Positions 16,628 through 29,096 of a stretch of DNA of 33,314 nt are shown one piece after another. The position numbers were made by a program, and so were the translations under genes. Origin of the DNA: an uncultured Alphaproteobacteria bacterium (GTDB lineage Bacteria; Pseudomonadota; Alphaproteobacteria; Methylaequorales; Methylaequoraceae); contig CABZJY010000013.1 of NCBI GenBank assembly GCA_902526175.1, positions 1 through 33,314 of the forward strand. Direction: 5' to 3'. A model generated the notes under the pieces. That model did not search any database. It had not been told where the DNA came from and saw only the letters and a program-made list of their open reading frames with translations. Positions within the stretch are counted from its first letter, which is position 1. Every line of letters starts with the position of its first letter.

Positions 16628-18119
16628 AATTAAAATAATTTTTTTTAAAAATAATATTCCAAAACTTAAATTCATTTAGCTCATCAATCGTCCCCAAATG
16701 GAAGTAGTGATCAAGCTTTATTGCCTTTATACTGATATTGTTTTCCAATAATAGTTGGATAAAGTGATCTACAACAATTTCTTGACCTTGAATCAAATTA
16801 ATTTTCTTAATTTTACTAAAAATTTCACCATTCTTAAACCAAAAAAATCCTGCCAATCCAAGATCATCTTTTCTAATCCTTTTTTTAATATTTATTGAAC
16901 TAATGGTACCACGTTTAAAACTTACATAGGTATGAGAATCCTTTTGGCTTTTTTGAATTAATGATGGATCAAAAACAAAAATTATTACATCTACACCTGT
17001 CTCTTCTGTAAGCATTTTAAATGTTTTAAGATTAAAAAAACCAAAGGCATCACAAGATAATAAAAAAAAATTTTTTCTCTTTTCTAAATGTTTAATTGAT
17101 TTTTTTAATGTTTCAATTTGAGAATTAGTTTGTTTGTTTAGTATTACTTTTTCATAATTTTTAAAATACTTGCTGTTCTCTTTGAATATTCTTAAGGTTG
17201 AAATTACTACATTTCTTTTATTATTTGGAAAAAAATCAGATACAAATTTAAACATTGGTTTATAATTTATTTTTATAAATGCTTTATTACCTAAATTTAA
17301 TTTTTTAATCCTCTTACTTTTCCCAGCCATGCAAACTATAAGAGTATTTTTAAAATCATTGATAAATTTAAATTTTCTAATTTTTAGTATTTTTTTATAC
17401 CAGCTTAGATAATCTTCTAGATAATCTGGAATTCCCCAATGAATAAAATATTCTAAACGATATATTACAATTTTCTTTTTTTCATTTAAAAGCTCATTAA
17501 AAATTAAAGATGGAAAATATTCATTTGATACAGTAATTTTTTTTTTCATTAAGCTCTCAATTGATCCAATCATGTCATATCCATTTTTTATATAAAATAC
17601 TCCAACAGATAAATCTTCCTCAATCCAATTTGTTGTAAAGGATTCTTTTTCTTTTATTTTAATAAGTTGATTTTTTTTAGTACGACAAAATGCTGAATAG
17701 TTATTTATAAGCTTATGTGGGTGAAACCCTTTATTAGTAAATACTATACCATCATTAAACAAATATTTTTTGATTTGACTAAAATTCCATGACCAATCAA
17801 TATCACAATATGAGATAAAGAAGCTTTCATTAAGCGGCAAATGATTCTTACAACACCAAATAGTGTAGGCAGGACCTAATTTATGTGGAGAAATATATAA
17901 AATATTTATTTTTTTTTTTTTTAAATTGTTTATATGCTCACTTTTTAAATATTCTTTACAGGTAATTACCCAAATTTTTACTTCTTTTGGAAATTTATTT
18001 GTTACATACTCATACATATTATGTTGATTAATTTTAATAAACGGTTTAAAAGTCTCATATTTTGCTTCTTTAAACCTCGAACCTTTCCCAGCCATTGGAA
18101 TTAATAAATTTAAATTCAT
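16611..18119 (-). CDS. tandem sugar-phosphate nucleotidyltransferase (two NTP_transferase domains)
   Basis: About 502 residues with two related halves. The first opens LNLLIPMAGKGSRFKEA...FKPFIKI, has FISYCDIDW (metal Asp), and ends WGIPDYLEDYLSW. The second opens NTLIVCMAGKSKRIKKL...NKAFIKI, has LLSCDAFGFF and ends HLGTIDELNEFKFW. Both keep the MAGK-R nucleotide loop and an acidic C-D pair, so both may be active; the second loop is less canonical (GKSKR for GKGSR). I prefer ATG 18119, one base after the stop of the large fusion gene, over a GTG at 18131. The tight coupling suggests it activates the product of the fusion enzyme as an NDP derivative. Which nucleotide and sugar is unknown. Confidence 0.78.
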   Translation of the reverse strand: MNLNLLIPMAGKGSRFKEAKYETFKPFIKINQHNMYEYVTNKFPKEVKIWVITCKEYLKSEHINNLKKKKINILYISPHKLGPAYTIWCCKNHLPLNESFFISYCDIDWSWNFSQIKKYLFNDGIVFTNKGFHPHKLINNYSAFCRTKKNQLIKIKEKESFTTNWIEEDLSVGVFYIKNGYDMIGSIESLMKKKITVSNEYFPSLIFNELLNEKKKIVIYRLEYFIHWGIPDYLEDYLSWYKKILKIRKFKFINDFKNTLIVCMAGKSKRIKKLNLGNKAFIKINYKPMFKFVSDFFPNNKRNVVISTLRIFKENSKYFKNYEKVILNKQTNSQIETLKKSIKHLEKRKNFFLLSCDAFGFFNLKTFKMLTEETGVDVIIFVFDPSLIQKSQKDSHTYVSFKRGTISSINIKKRIRKDDLGLAGFFWFKNGEIFSKIKKINLIQGQEIVVDHFIQLLLENNISIKAIKLDHYFHLGTIDELNEFKFWNIIFKKNYFNSKSNN

Positions 18120-18120
18120 T

Positions 18121-21100
18121 TTATTTGCCACATATCTTATTAATTCTTCGTACTTTTTCTAAAATTCCTTTCACAGAAGAACTTTTGACAATTGACCATC
18201 CTGACAAAATATTTGCTCCTGCATCTATACACATGTTTATATTATCTTCGGTCAGACCTCCATCAACTTCTACGATGATATTTCTATTCATACTCTCAAA
18301 ATATGACTTTATGGAATTTATTTTTGAAATTATTTTATTATCAAATATCTGTCCTCCATAACCAACCACTACTCCCATAATTACAACCCATTCGATTTTA
18401 TTTTCTATTAATAATTTAATTAAACTTTCGTCAATACTTCTATAAGTCTCAATAATTATTCCAGGTTGAGCATTATATTTTTTTATCATGTTAATACCTG
18501 AAACTAGTTGACTATTATCCTCAAATGATCTTTCATGCAACGCAATTTTATCACATCCTGCTTGAATATATTCTTCAATATAAGATTTTCTATTTGTCTT
18601 CAACCTGTGCGGTGATTCAACCATTAGATGACAATGAATATTTAATTTTTTGAATTTTTTTCTAAGGTATTCAACTTTTTTAATAGCATTAATTTTCCTA
18701 GTAATGAACTTTCCGTCACCCACATCAATATGGAAATTAAAAATACCTTCTTGATATATAGATTTTACAACATTTTTATAAAAATCATTGAAAGGTACCT
18801 CAATCATTGAAGCAGAAAAGTCTAATCCTAATTTATTTTTTTTTGATTTATTGATAACTTTTTTTTTTAATCTTTTAAATATCTCATCAACAATTTCTTT
18901 GGCCTGTCTTTTCGTATACTTGTAAGGTCTATATTTAAAATAAGAAATATCATTATGAGAAAGCTTTGGTGAATTAATATTTTTCTGTATTGAACTACAG
19001 TGATTTTCTAAAGCAGAAATAATTTTATTCCTTTCAATTTTCTCTAGTTTTTTTAACTTAGGATATATAAGGTGTAAGGCTTTTTTTATTTCTTTTTTAG
19101 ATTTTAATAAAGTTTCATAAAGATCCGCGGGTAAAGATTTTACTAGGGTATCTAAAAAGTCTCCAGCAACATTAACCTTATGACAACCACTTGTTGATCG
19201 CTTTAAATAATCTGAATGTGTTTTAGTTGTTCCGTGTAAAACTGCAGATATAAAGTTATATCTTTGTATTTTTTTTTTCCATTTTTCAGCTAATTCTACT
19301 TTTGGTATACTTATATCATTTCCATGATGGGTGGTACCAAGGTTACCTATAAACAACATAGGTCTTTTTAACAATGAATATATTCTTTTCTCATCAATTT
19401 TCTTTCTATACACATCTGCAAATATTTTAAATTGTTCGGGAGAAGGTAATAGAGCTTTAGTCTTATTTTCTAAATAATTTAGTTCACCTGCACAAATCTC
19501 TTTGTCAAAAATATAATGTTTCTTTTCTGGAACCTTATCTATTAAAGATAATGCATAATCAATAACAGGATCAAATGCTTTTTTATATGATTCATCATCC
19601 TCTTTTTTAATTTTAAATTTCTTTGATCCATCAATAACATAATGAGTTACTAATCCACTATTAATCGAACTTAAAACAAATCTTCCAGCTCTTCCAGATG
19701 GTTTGTCATTTTCGTAATTTATATGATCAAGTCCAATTCCATAAAGTATTGATGTTATCCCTGTATCTAAAAAAAAATCTCTTGCTGATCGTGTGGCAGC
19801 AGAAACAAAATCTAGGACTCCATTTTTGGGCATCAGATAACCCTGAATATTACTTCCGTTATAATTTTCGCTCTGACCTATGGCATTTAATGAAGCTTGT
19901 AATACTATTGGTGTTTTATTTTTAAACGAGCTTGATAAAAAAGCATAACAATCTAGCGAAGTACCTTTGATATCATATATATTTGAAGCTAAAATAGCTG
20001 AGTTATCGCCTCGAATATTTGTCCATAAATAAATTTCGGCAAGTATACTTGGTTGCAATTCCAATATTTCTGAATAATTCACTAATTTATTATCTTTTAC
20101 TTTGATATCCTCCCAATACTTAGAAGTATTAAGTTTAAGATTAGGAAAAGTTTCATCAATTAATTTACTTACTTTTTTCCTTAAAAGTCTATTATGACTT
20201 AAAAGCATCTTTTGAATTTGATTTTTTATTTTCTTAAAATTTTCAGATTGCATATTTCTTTTGCAATATAACTTTTCATCAAGATATACAAAATCACTAC
20301 AATTTTTTTCAACAAATTTTTTTACATATTCTCTCTCATTTTCACAAATTTTGTCATAAGATTTAGAACCTTTTTTATCAAGTGTCTGACTTTGAAATGA
20401 AGTATCCCAATAAAAACAGAATTGTTTAAATTTTTTCTTTAAAATTGATTTTGGAAGTCTGCATGCAATCAAATAATTACCAATATTTATACAATCTATA
20501 CCTACTTTAACTAAAATAGTTTGGAAGAAATATAGTTCCTTAAATGTTGCAAATCTTCTTATCCAAATACCAAAATTATTTATCAAATCATTTATACACG
20601 ACACAGAGGAAACATTTTCTTCCTCATGATCAGTCAGGATTACATTATACTTATTATCTTTTAAAAAAGATGGAATCAAATAATGGGTAGGAGTAAATAC
20701 ATTAATTTTGCTAGTTTTCTGAAATTTGTGATTATCGTAAACTAATTTTATAGGCATAGTCTGATAATTAATTTCAGCTCCTAATTCTCTATCTATTTTA
20801 ATTTTACTTGACCCCCCATCCCAAACCAGTCTGAAATTAATTGAATTATTTTTAACTTCCATTAATAACTGAACTTGTTTTTCGGTTTTTTTGAATTCAA
20901 TATTTACACCCAAGGTTACTGGAAGTTTTCTTTTATAGATATTATGAATAGCATTTGTATGAATAACCTCAAATTGTATACCTTTCTTTTTATTTATTTT
21001 GTTTAGGTTATTAATAATTTGTTTTGCATAAGCAGTTAGATCCTCACGGATATGATCAATGCTTATAGTCAGATATTCACATATTTTTTTATCCCAATCC

Positions 21101-21948
21101 ATTAGTTCATTGATACATTTAATTAATACATTTCTAGAAACATTACTTTGTAATGAGCAAGAAAAAATACATTTCATAATATCATGAAGTTTTAATCCAA
21201 TTTTTGTTTGTCCTTTAACTTTATATTTTTTTATCCAAGACAGTAAATAGTCATGGTTTTTAATTATTGGATTTAAGTGATCAGTATTATCAACTACTAT
21301 ATCAGAACCAAAGGAAAAATTACTCAGGTGTTTTCTGAATGATGGTAAGTCAATTCTATTAAAATAATCCTCAACATCATTTGATTTTCTATAGTCTTTT
21401 ACTCTATTTTTTTTTCTATTGATCAAAACTTCACATTCGCCTAAAAGCATAATATTAAAATCTATATATCTAGATAATCTTGTTTCGGATGTATAATGAC
21501 CTTCTAAAATAATTATAGCTTTTGGATCAAATTTAAATTTACTTTTTCCAATTGTTCTTCCTTTATCTTCCCTAGAGTATAAATTTTTTAAAGAAATAGT
21601 TTTTCTTTTCTTTAAATATTCAGCATTTCTTATCTCTTTTAAAAAATCCTCTACCATATGCAGTCTCATATGAAGGGCATTTTCATATTCCATTATTGAT
21701 TTCGTATTATTTATTTCTTCAAGGTCTAATAATCTTTGTTTTCTTGAAATAAGAGCCCAATCTAATCTGTATATGAAACAACTTTTACCATTTTTTTCAA
21801 TTTCATTTTTTAGGTTATCAGCTAAAATCGTCTTGCCTGATGCTGTGGGTCCATCTATCCCAATTATTAAATTACTCGACTGTCGTTCTTTTAATTGTAT
21901 TTGTATAAAATTCTTATATATCTTTTTTGCAAAGGAATTTTCAATCAT
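18121..21948 (-). CDS. 1275-residue multidomain enzyme: kinase-like, unknown, class II aldolase-like, RPE-like
   Basis: One uninterrupted frame holds four parts. Residues about 25-240 are a uridine-kinase-like P-loop domain (IGIDGPTASGKT, IIILEGHY). Residues about 245-620 are not recognised. Residues about 625-1010 resemble class II (zinc) fructose/tagatose-bisphosphate aldolases: ILASNIYDIKG, IVLQASLNAIGQ, GIGLDHINYE, FIGNLGTTHHGN, SAVLHGTTKTH and GCHKVNVAGDF keep likely metal-binding histidines. Residues about 1038-1275 match ribulose-phosphate 3-epimerase: FSASMIEVP, FHIDVGDGKF, HCHLMVESP, GVVVGYGGQIF, VEVDGGLTEDN. No membrane segment; cytoplasmic. It starts 20 bases after the membrane-protein gene and leads directly into the tandem nucleotidyltransferase. 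Inference: it builds and phosphorylates an unusual sugar or polyol. Domain calls good except the second; overall reaction unknown. Confidence 0.8.
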   Translation of the reverse strand: MIENSFAKKIYKNFIQIQLKERQSSNLIIGIDGPTASGKTILADNLKNEIEKNGKSCFIYRLDWALISRKQRLLDLEEINNTKSIMEYENALHMRLHMVEDFLKEIRNAEYLKKRKTISLKNLYSREDKGRTIGKSKFKFDPKAIIILEGHYTSETRLSRYIDFNIMLLGECEVLINRKKNRVKDYRKSNDVEDYFNRIDLPSFRKHLSNFSFGSDIVVDNTDHLNPIIKNHDYLLSWIKKYKVKGQTKIGLKLHDIMKCIFSCSLQSNVSRNVLIKCINELMDWDKKICEYLTISIDHIREDLTAYAKQIINNLNKINKKKGIQFEVIHTNAIHNIYKRKLPVTLGVNIEFKKTEKQVQLLMEVKNNSINFRLVWDGGSSKIKIDRELGAEINYQTMPIKLVYDNHKFQKTSKINVFTPTHYLIPSFLKDNKYNVILTDHEEENVSSVSCINDLINNFGIWIRRFATFKELYFFQTILVKVGIDCINIGNYLIACRLPKSILKKKFKQFCFYWDTSFQSQTLDKKGSKSYDKICENEREYVKKFVEKNCSDFVYLDEKLYCKRNMQSENFKKIKNQIQKMLLSHNRLLRKKVSKLIDETFPNLKLNTSKYWEDIKVKDNKLVNYSEILELQPSILAEIYLWTNIRGDNSAILASNIYDIKGTSLDCYAFLSSSFKNKTPIVLQASLNAIGQSENYNGSNIQGYLMPKNGVLDFVSAATRSARDFFLDTGITSILYGIGLDHINYENDKPSGRAGRFVLSSINSGLVTHYVIDGSKKFKIKKEDDESYKKAFDPVIDYALSLIDKVPEKKHYIFDKEICAGELNYLENKTKALLPSPEQFKIFADVYRKKIDEKRIYSLLKRPMLFIGNLGTTHHGNDISIPKVELAEKWKKKIQRYNFISAVLHGTTKTHSDYLKRSTSGCHKVNVAGDFLDTLVKSLPADLYETLLKSKKEIKKALHLIYPKLKKLEKIERNKIISALENHCSSIQKNINSPKLSHNDISYFKYRPYKYTKRQAKEIVDEIFKRLKKKVINKSKKNKLGLDFSASMIEVPFNDFYKNVVKSIYQEGIFNFHIDVGDGKFITRKINAIKKVEYLRKKFKKLNIHCHLMVESPHRLKTNRKSYIEEYIQAGCDKIALHERSFEDNSQLVSGINMIKKYNAQPGIIIETYRSIDESLIKLLIENKIEWVVIMGVVVGYGGQIFDNKIISKINSIKSYFESMNRNIIVEVDGGLTEDNINMCIDAGANILSGWSIVKSSSVKGILEKVRRINKICGK

Positions 21949-21968
21949 ACTAATTAATTGTTAAACCA

Positions 21969-23036
21969 TTAATCCGAAATTTTCTCATAACTAAAAACAA
22001 ATAGGATTGTAATACTTGGTACAATCAAAAGCAATGAAAAGACATTTGTTAAATTTGTTCCAAAAATTGCAATCATAAAATAAAGAAAACTTATTGTTAT
22101 TAACTCAAAAAATTTTTCATTAGAGTTTTTTTTTTGAATTATAAAAAATAATACAATTAAAAAGATTAATAAAAATAATAATAAAAAAATAATTTCTGTT
22201 GTAGAAGTTTCATTTTTTATGAATTTCTCATCAATTGGGAAATATGTAGAAAATGAGTACAAGTTTTGATTTTGGATCAAGTCAAAATTTACCGTCAATA
22301 GGCTCAACACAGCAAATAAAGGCAAAAAATATGAATATAATTTTCTAAAATTAAAAATGATGTAAACAAAACTTAACGCTATGCCCGATTCTCTATTAAT
22401 TACCGCAAAAAATAATGGTATTAAAAACAAAAAAAAGTTTGATTTTAAAGAAAAATAGATACCCATGGAGATATAAAACATCTCTGGAAGAGTAAAAATT
22501 GATTGGTAACCAGTACAAAATATTAAAAAAGTAAAGAAACTAAAAAAAAATCCACATAATAATAATTTTTTTTGACTATATTTTTTGCTTATTTGAGATA
22601 TTGTCAAAAATATAAAAAAAAACGAAAAGAAACAATATGTTGTGTTAAGCAATGTATAAAATGTTAATGGTTTTTCAGGGAAAAATAAAAAAATTTTTTT
22701 AAAAACTTTTGCTTGCAAGTCTCTATATAGCCATCGTAATTTATGTCTACCATGACCTCCTTCAAAACCATCTAATTCCCTTTGTGAACTTAAAGACTCA
22801 GAGTTGTCAAAAATATGTACATCATAAAATAGTTGATTGAAATCTATTTTTTCGAATTTTGTTGAAGATTTATAATCTTGATTAATTCTAATATTGTCAT
22901 AATTCAAAATTGTTGTTATGTGATTAAAGAAAAAAAAAATAGATAAGAAGAAAAAAAAGATAAATAATAAGTTTATGTAATTGTTAGATTTTATAAACTT
23001 ATAAAAGTCTAGCTCTTTAGATCCGTTTTTCTTCAT
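21969..23036 (-). CDS. multispanning membrane protein, possible GT-C-like glycosyltransferase
   Basis: A 355-residue, very Phe/Ile-rich protein that I do not recognise. It has about eight or nine likely membrane helices (near 20-44, 122-147, 156-178, 185-212, 218-250, 280-301, 309-326, 330-349). After the first helix is a polar loop of about 75 residues with DGFEGGHGRHKLRWLYRDLQ. VINRESG near 213 recalls the R-E-x-G/T seen in some membrane glycosyltransferases and polymerases. It lies between the methyltransferase and the multidomain enzyme on the same strand, so a role in moving or polymerising the glycan is plausible but only from context. Confidence 0.6.
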   Translation of the reverse strand: MKKNGSKELDFYKFIKSNNYINLLFIFFFFLSIFFFFNHITTILNYDNIRINQDYKSSTKFEKIDFNQLFYDVHIFDNSESLSSQRELDGFEGGHGRHKLRWLYRDLQAKVFKKIFLFFPEKPLTFYTLLNTTYCFFSFFFIFLTISQISKKYSQKKLLLCGFFFSFFTFLIFCTGYQSIFTLPEMFYISMGIYFSLKSNFFLFLIPLFFAVINRESGIALSFVYIIFNFRKLYSYFLPLFAVLSLLTVNFDLIQNQNLYSFSTYFPIDEKFIKNETSTTEIIFLLLFLLIFLIVLFFIIQKKNSNEKFFELITISFLYFMIAIFGTNLTNVFSLLLIVPSITILFVFSYEKISD

Positions 23037-23103
23037 TTTTATTTTTATTGATTAAAATATTACATTATTTAAATCAAAAAAACTTAATGAATTAATAAAA
23101 ATT

Positions 23104-23907
23104 CTATCTCTTTCTTATCACAACTTTTTTTCCTAATGCAAAAATTGATGGAAAAATTGATACCAATGCTTTGTCAAATATATCTACAAGTTTTAGCAGA
23201 AATAATGGTAACTCAATCATTCTTATTTTAGAAACCACCCCTCCTGATAAGGGAAATATTAGAAACTCTTCAAATTTTTGTTTTTCAATCTGTAAATCTT
23301 TAAAAAAATTATTAAATTTTTTTTTATTATCAAAAAGTAGCTCAGGTATGGCACAATTTGCCGACCATGGATCTTTTTTGTCATTACAGACAGTTTCATA
23401 ATCAAAAACATTCACATCATAGCTATAACCTTCATGTTTCATCAAATTAAGTATCAGTCTCATCATTAAGCTTGTATAGGTTTCCGAAACAAGAATAACC
23501 CCTCCTTTTTTGAGAACCCTAGAACATTCTCTTAAAAAAATAGCTGGGTTGTAAAAATGATGGATAGCATGTGATGCAATAATGACGTCAATAGAAGAAT
23601 CGTTGAAATTTATGTTTGTTGCATCAACAACTTTATCAATCCATGGCTTACTTTCCATATCTGAGAGTATGATTGGATGATTTATATAAAGTCTCGAAAA
23701 ACCGGAGCCGCTTCCAACTTCTAAAACTTTCATACCTGGTTTAATATAATCATTCATCCAGGTAAATCTCTTTTTCAGAAGATAATCTAAATTGGCAAAC
23801 CTTTTTTTTAAAAAGATGCCTCTCGAGCTTTCTAGATCTCCTTCACCTTTCATCTTGTTTTCCATATGATCTGGAAAAAAAGGCTTAGAAAAAAAAATTT
23901 TTTTCAT
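23104..23907 (-). CDS. class I SAM-dependent methyltransferase
   Basis: A 267-residue protein with a Methyltransf_11-type core: the SAM loop VLEVGSGSGFSRLY near 60-73, LSDMES (acidic after strand 2), IIASHAIHHFYNP (motif II region) and RVLKKGGVILVSET (post-motif III). The N terminus (FSKPFFPDHMENK) and the C-terminal hydrophobic LPLFLLKLVDIFDKALVSIF may bind substrate or membrane. The ATG lies only 20 bases below the 3' end of the initiator tRNA, with no hairpin between, so it may be transcribed from the rRNA promoter. It heads the four-gene run down to 16611. Substrate unknown; a glycan or lipid carrier is likely from context. Confidence 0.8.
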   Translation of the reverse strand: MKKIFFSKPFFPDHMENKMKGEGDLESSRGIFLKKRFANLDYLLKKRFTWMNDYIKPGMKVLEVGSGSGFSRLYINHPIILSDMESKPWIDKVVDATNINFNDSSIDVIIASHAIHHFYNPAIFLRECSRVLKKGGVILVSETYTSLMMRLILNLMKHEGYSYDVNVFDYETVCNDKKDPWSANCAIPELLFDNKKKFNNFFKDLQIEKQKFEEFLIFPLSGGVVSKIRMIELPLFLLKLVDIFDKALVSIFPSIFALGKKVVIRKR

Positions 23908-23927
23908 AAATTAATCTAAAAATCTAT

Positions 23928-24004
<77 letters not shown>

Positions 24005-24012
24005 TCAATTAC

Positions 24013-24156
24013 ACTGTGTTTTTAGGGCCTGGCAGCGACCTACTCTCCCGCACCTTAAGATGAAGTACCATCGGCGCTGAGGGTTTTCACGGCCGAGTTC
24101 GGAATGGAATCGGGTGTTCTCCCCTCGCCATAACCACCAGACCATAAAAACACAGT
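24013..24156 (-). other. 5S rRNA flanking inverted repeat (processing stem)
   Basis: Arms ACTGTGTTTTT at 24013-24023 and AAAAACACAGT at 24146-24156 are perfect 11-base complements just outside 5S rRNA. They would extend the 5S terminal helix in the precursor and mark an RNase cleavage site. Confidence 0.75.
24026..24143 (-). rRNA. rrf: 5S ribosomal RNA
   Basis: About 118 bases. The 5' end GGTCTGGTGG pairs with the 3' CCAGGCC; the centre has CCGAACTCGG and GGGAGAGTAGG as expected. Ends are placed by helix I pairing and could be off by a few bases. Confidence 0.95.
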
Positions 24157-24160
24157 TAAG

Positions 24161-26956
<2,796 letters not shown>

Positions 26957-27084
26957 TCATGTAAAAAAAATTATACGGATGTTTGTATAAAGTAAACAAA
27001 CAACATTTAATTAATTTTAGTTAAATAACTTTTAAATATTTACGATTTCAAAAAACAAAACTTATCGGGTAAACTTTCAAGGGT

Positions 27085-27160
27085 TGGTGGAGGCAGACGG
27101 GATCGAACCGACGACCTGTTGCTTGCAAAGCAACCGCTCTCCCAACTGAGCTATGCCCCC
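27085..27160 (-). tRNA. tRNA-Ala (UGC)
   Basis: A 76-base cloverleaf in the 16S-23S spacer: acceptor GGGGGCA/TGCCTCC with encoded ACCA, anticodon loop TTTGCAA giving UGC. Confidence 0.95.
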
Positions 27161-27172
27161 ATTAGTAGAAAA

Positions 27173-27249
<77 letters not shown>

Positions 27250-27331
27250 GGTGGAAAGTTTACAAAATTAAGGGATATGTAGGTGGTGACTTCTATTCGT
27301 GAATTTTGAAATAATCCAAAATTTCTCTTAG

Positions 27332-28836
<1,505 letters not shown>

Positions 28837-28839
28837 TAA

Positions 28840-28858
28840 AAGTTACAAATTGTAACTT
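28840..28858 (-). repeat. short inverted repeat at the 16S precursor 5' side
   Basis: AAGTTACAA, one A, TTGTAACTT: perfect nine-base arms right before the mature 16S 5' end. Probably a leader RNA fold or operator-like palindrome; function unknown. Confidence 0.4.
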
Positions 28859-28861
28859 GAC

Positions 28862-28912
28862 CCAACACAACGAAATAGTTTAAGTAAATTACTTAATTAA
28901 ATGATGTGTTGG
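28862..28912 (-). repeat. nested hairpin in the rRNA leader
   Basis: CCAACACA (28862-28869) pairs with TGTGTTGG (28905-28912). Inside lies a perfect palindrome TTAAGTAA-A-TTACTTAA (28880-28896). The two can stack as one leader hairpin between the processing stem and 16S rRNA, probably helping rRNA folding or antitermination. Confidence 0.5.
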
Positions 28913-28990
28913 CAGTAAAAATTGTCACCACCTACACATCCCTTAAATCATATTTAATTTTCAAATAGCATTGCCCAAATATAATAACAT

Positions 28991-29039
28991 ATTATACTAA
29001 GCGTGAATTTGTTATAAGCGCATATCTTAAAATGTTCAA
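28991..29039 (-). promoter_or_regulatory. candidate rRNA operon promoter
   Basis: On the minus strand TTGAAC (29039-29034) and TATAAC (29016-29011) are spaced by exactly 17 bases. A further TATAAT (28996-28991) preceded by TAG, like an extended -10, lies 14 bases downstream and could be a second start. Transcription from here gives a leader of about 160-170 bases before 16S, containing the 5' arm of the processing stem. This is the only good match between 16S and the divergent peptidase gene. Confidence 0.55.
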
Positions 29040-29096
29040 CACTTTTTTAACAATAACTCAATATTTTTACATTTTTACACCAAACTTGCAATTTTA

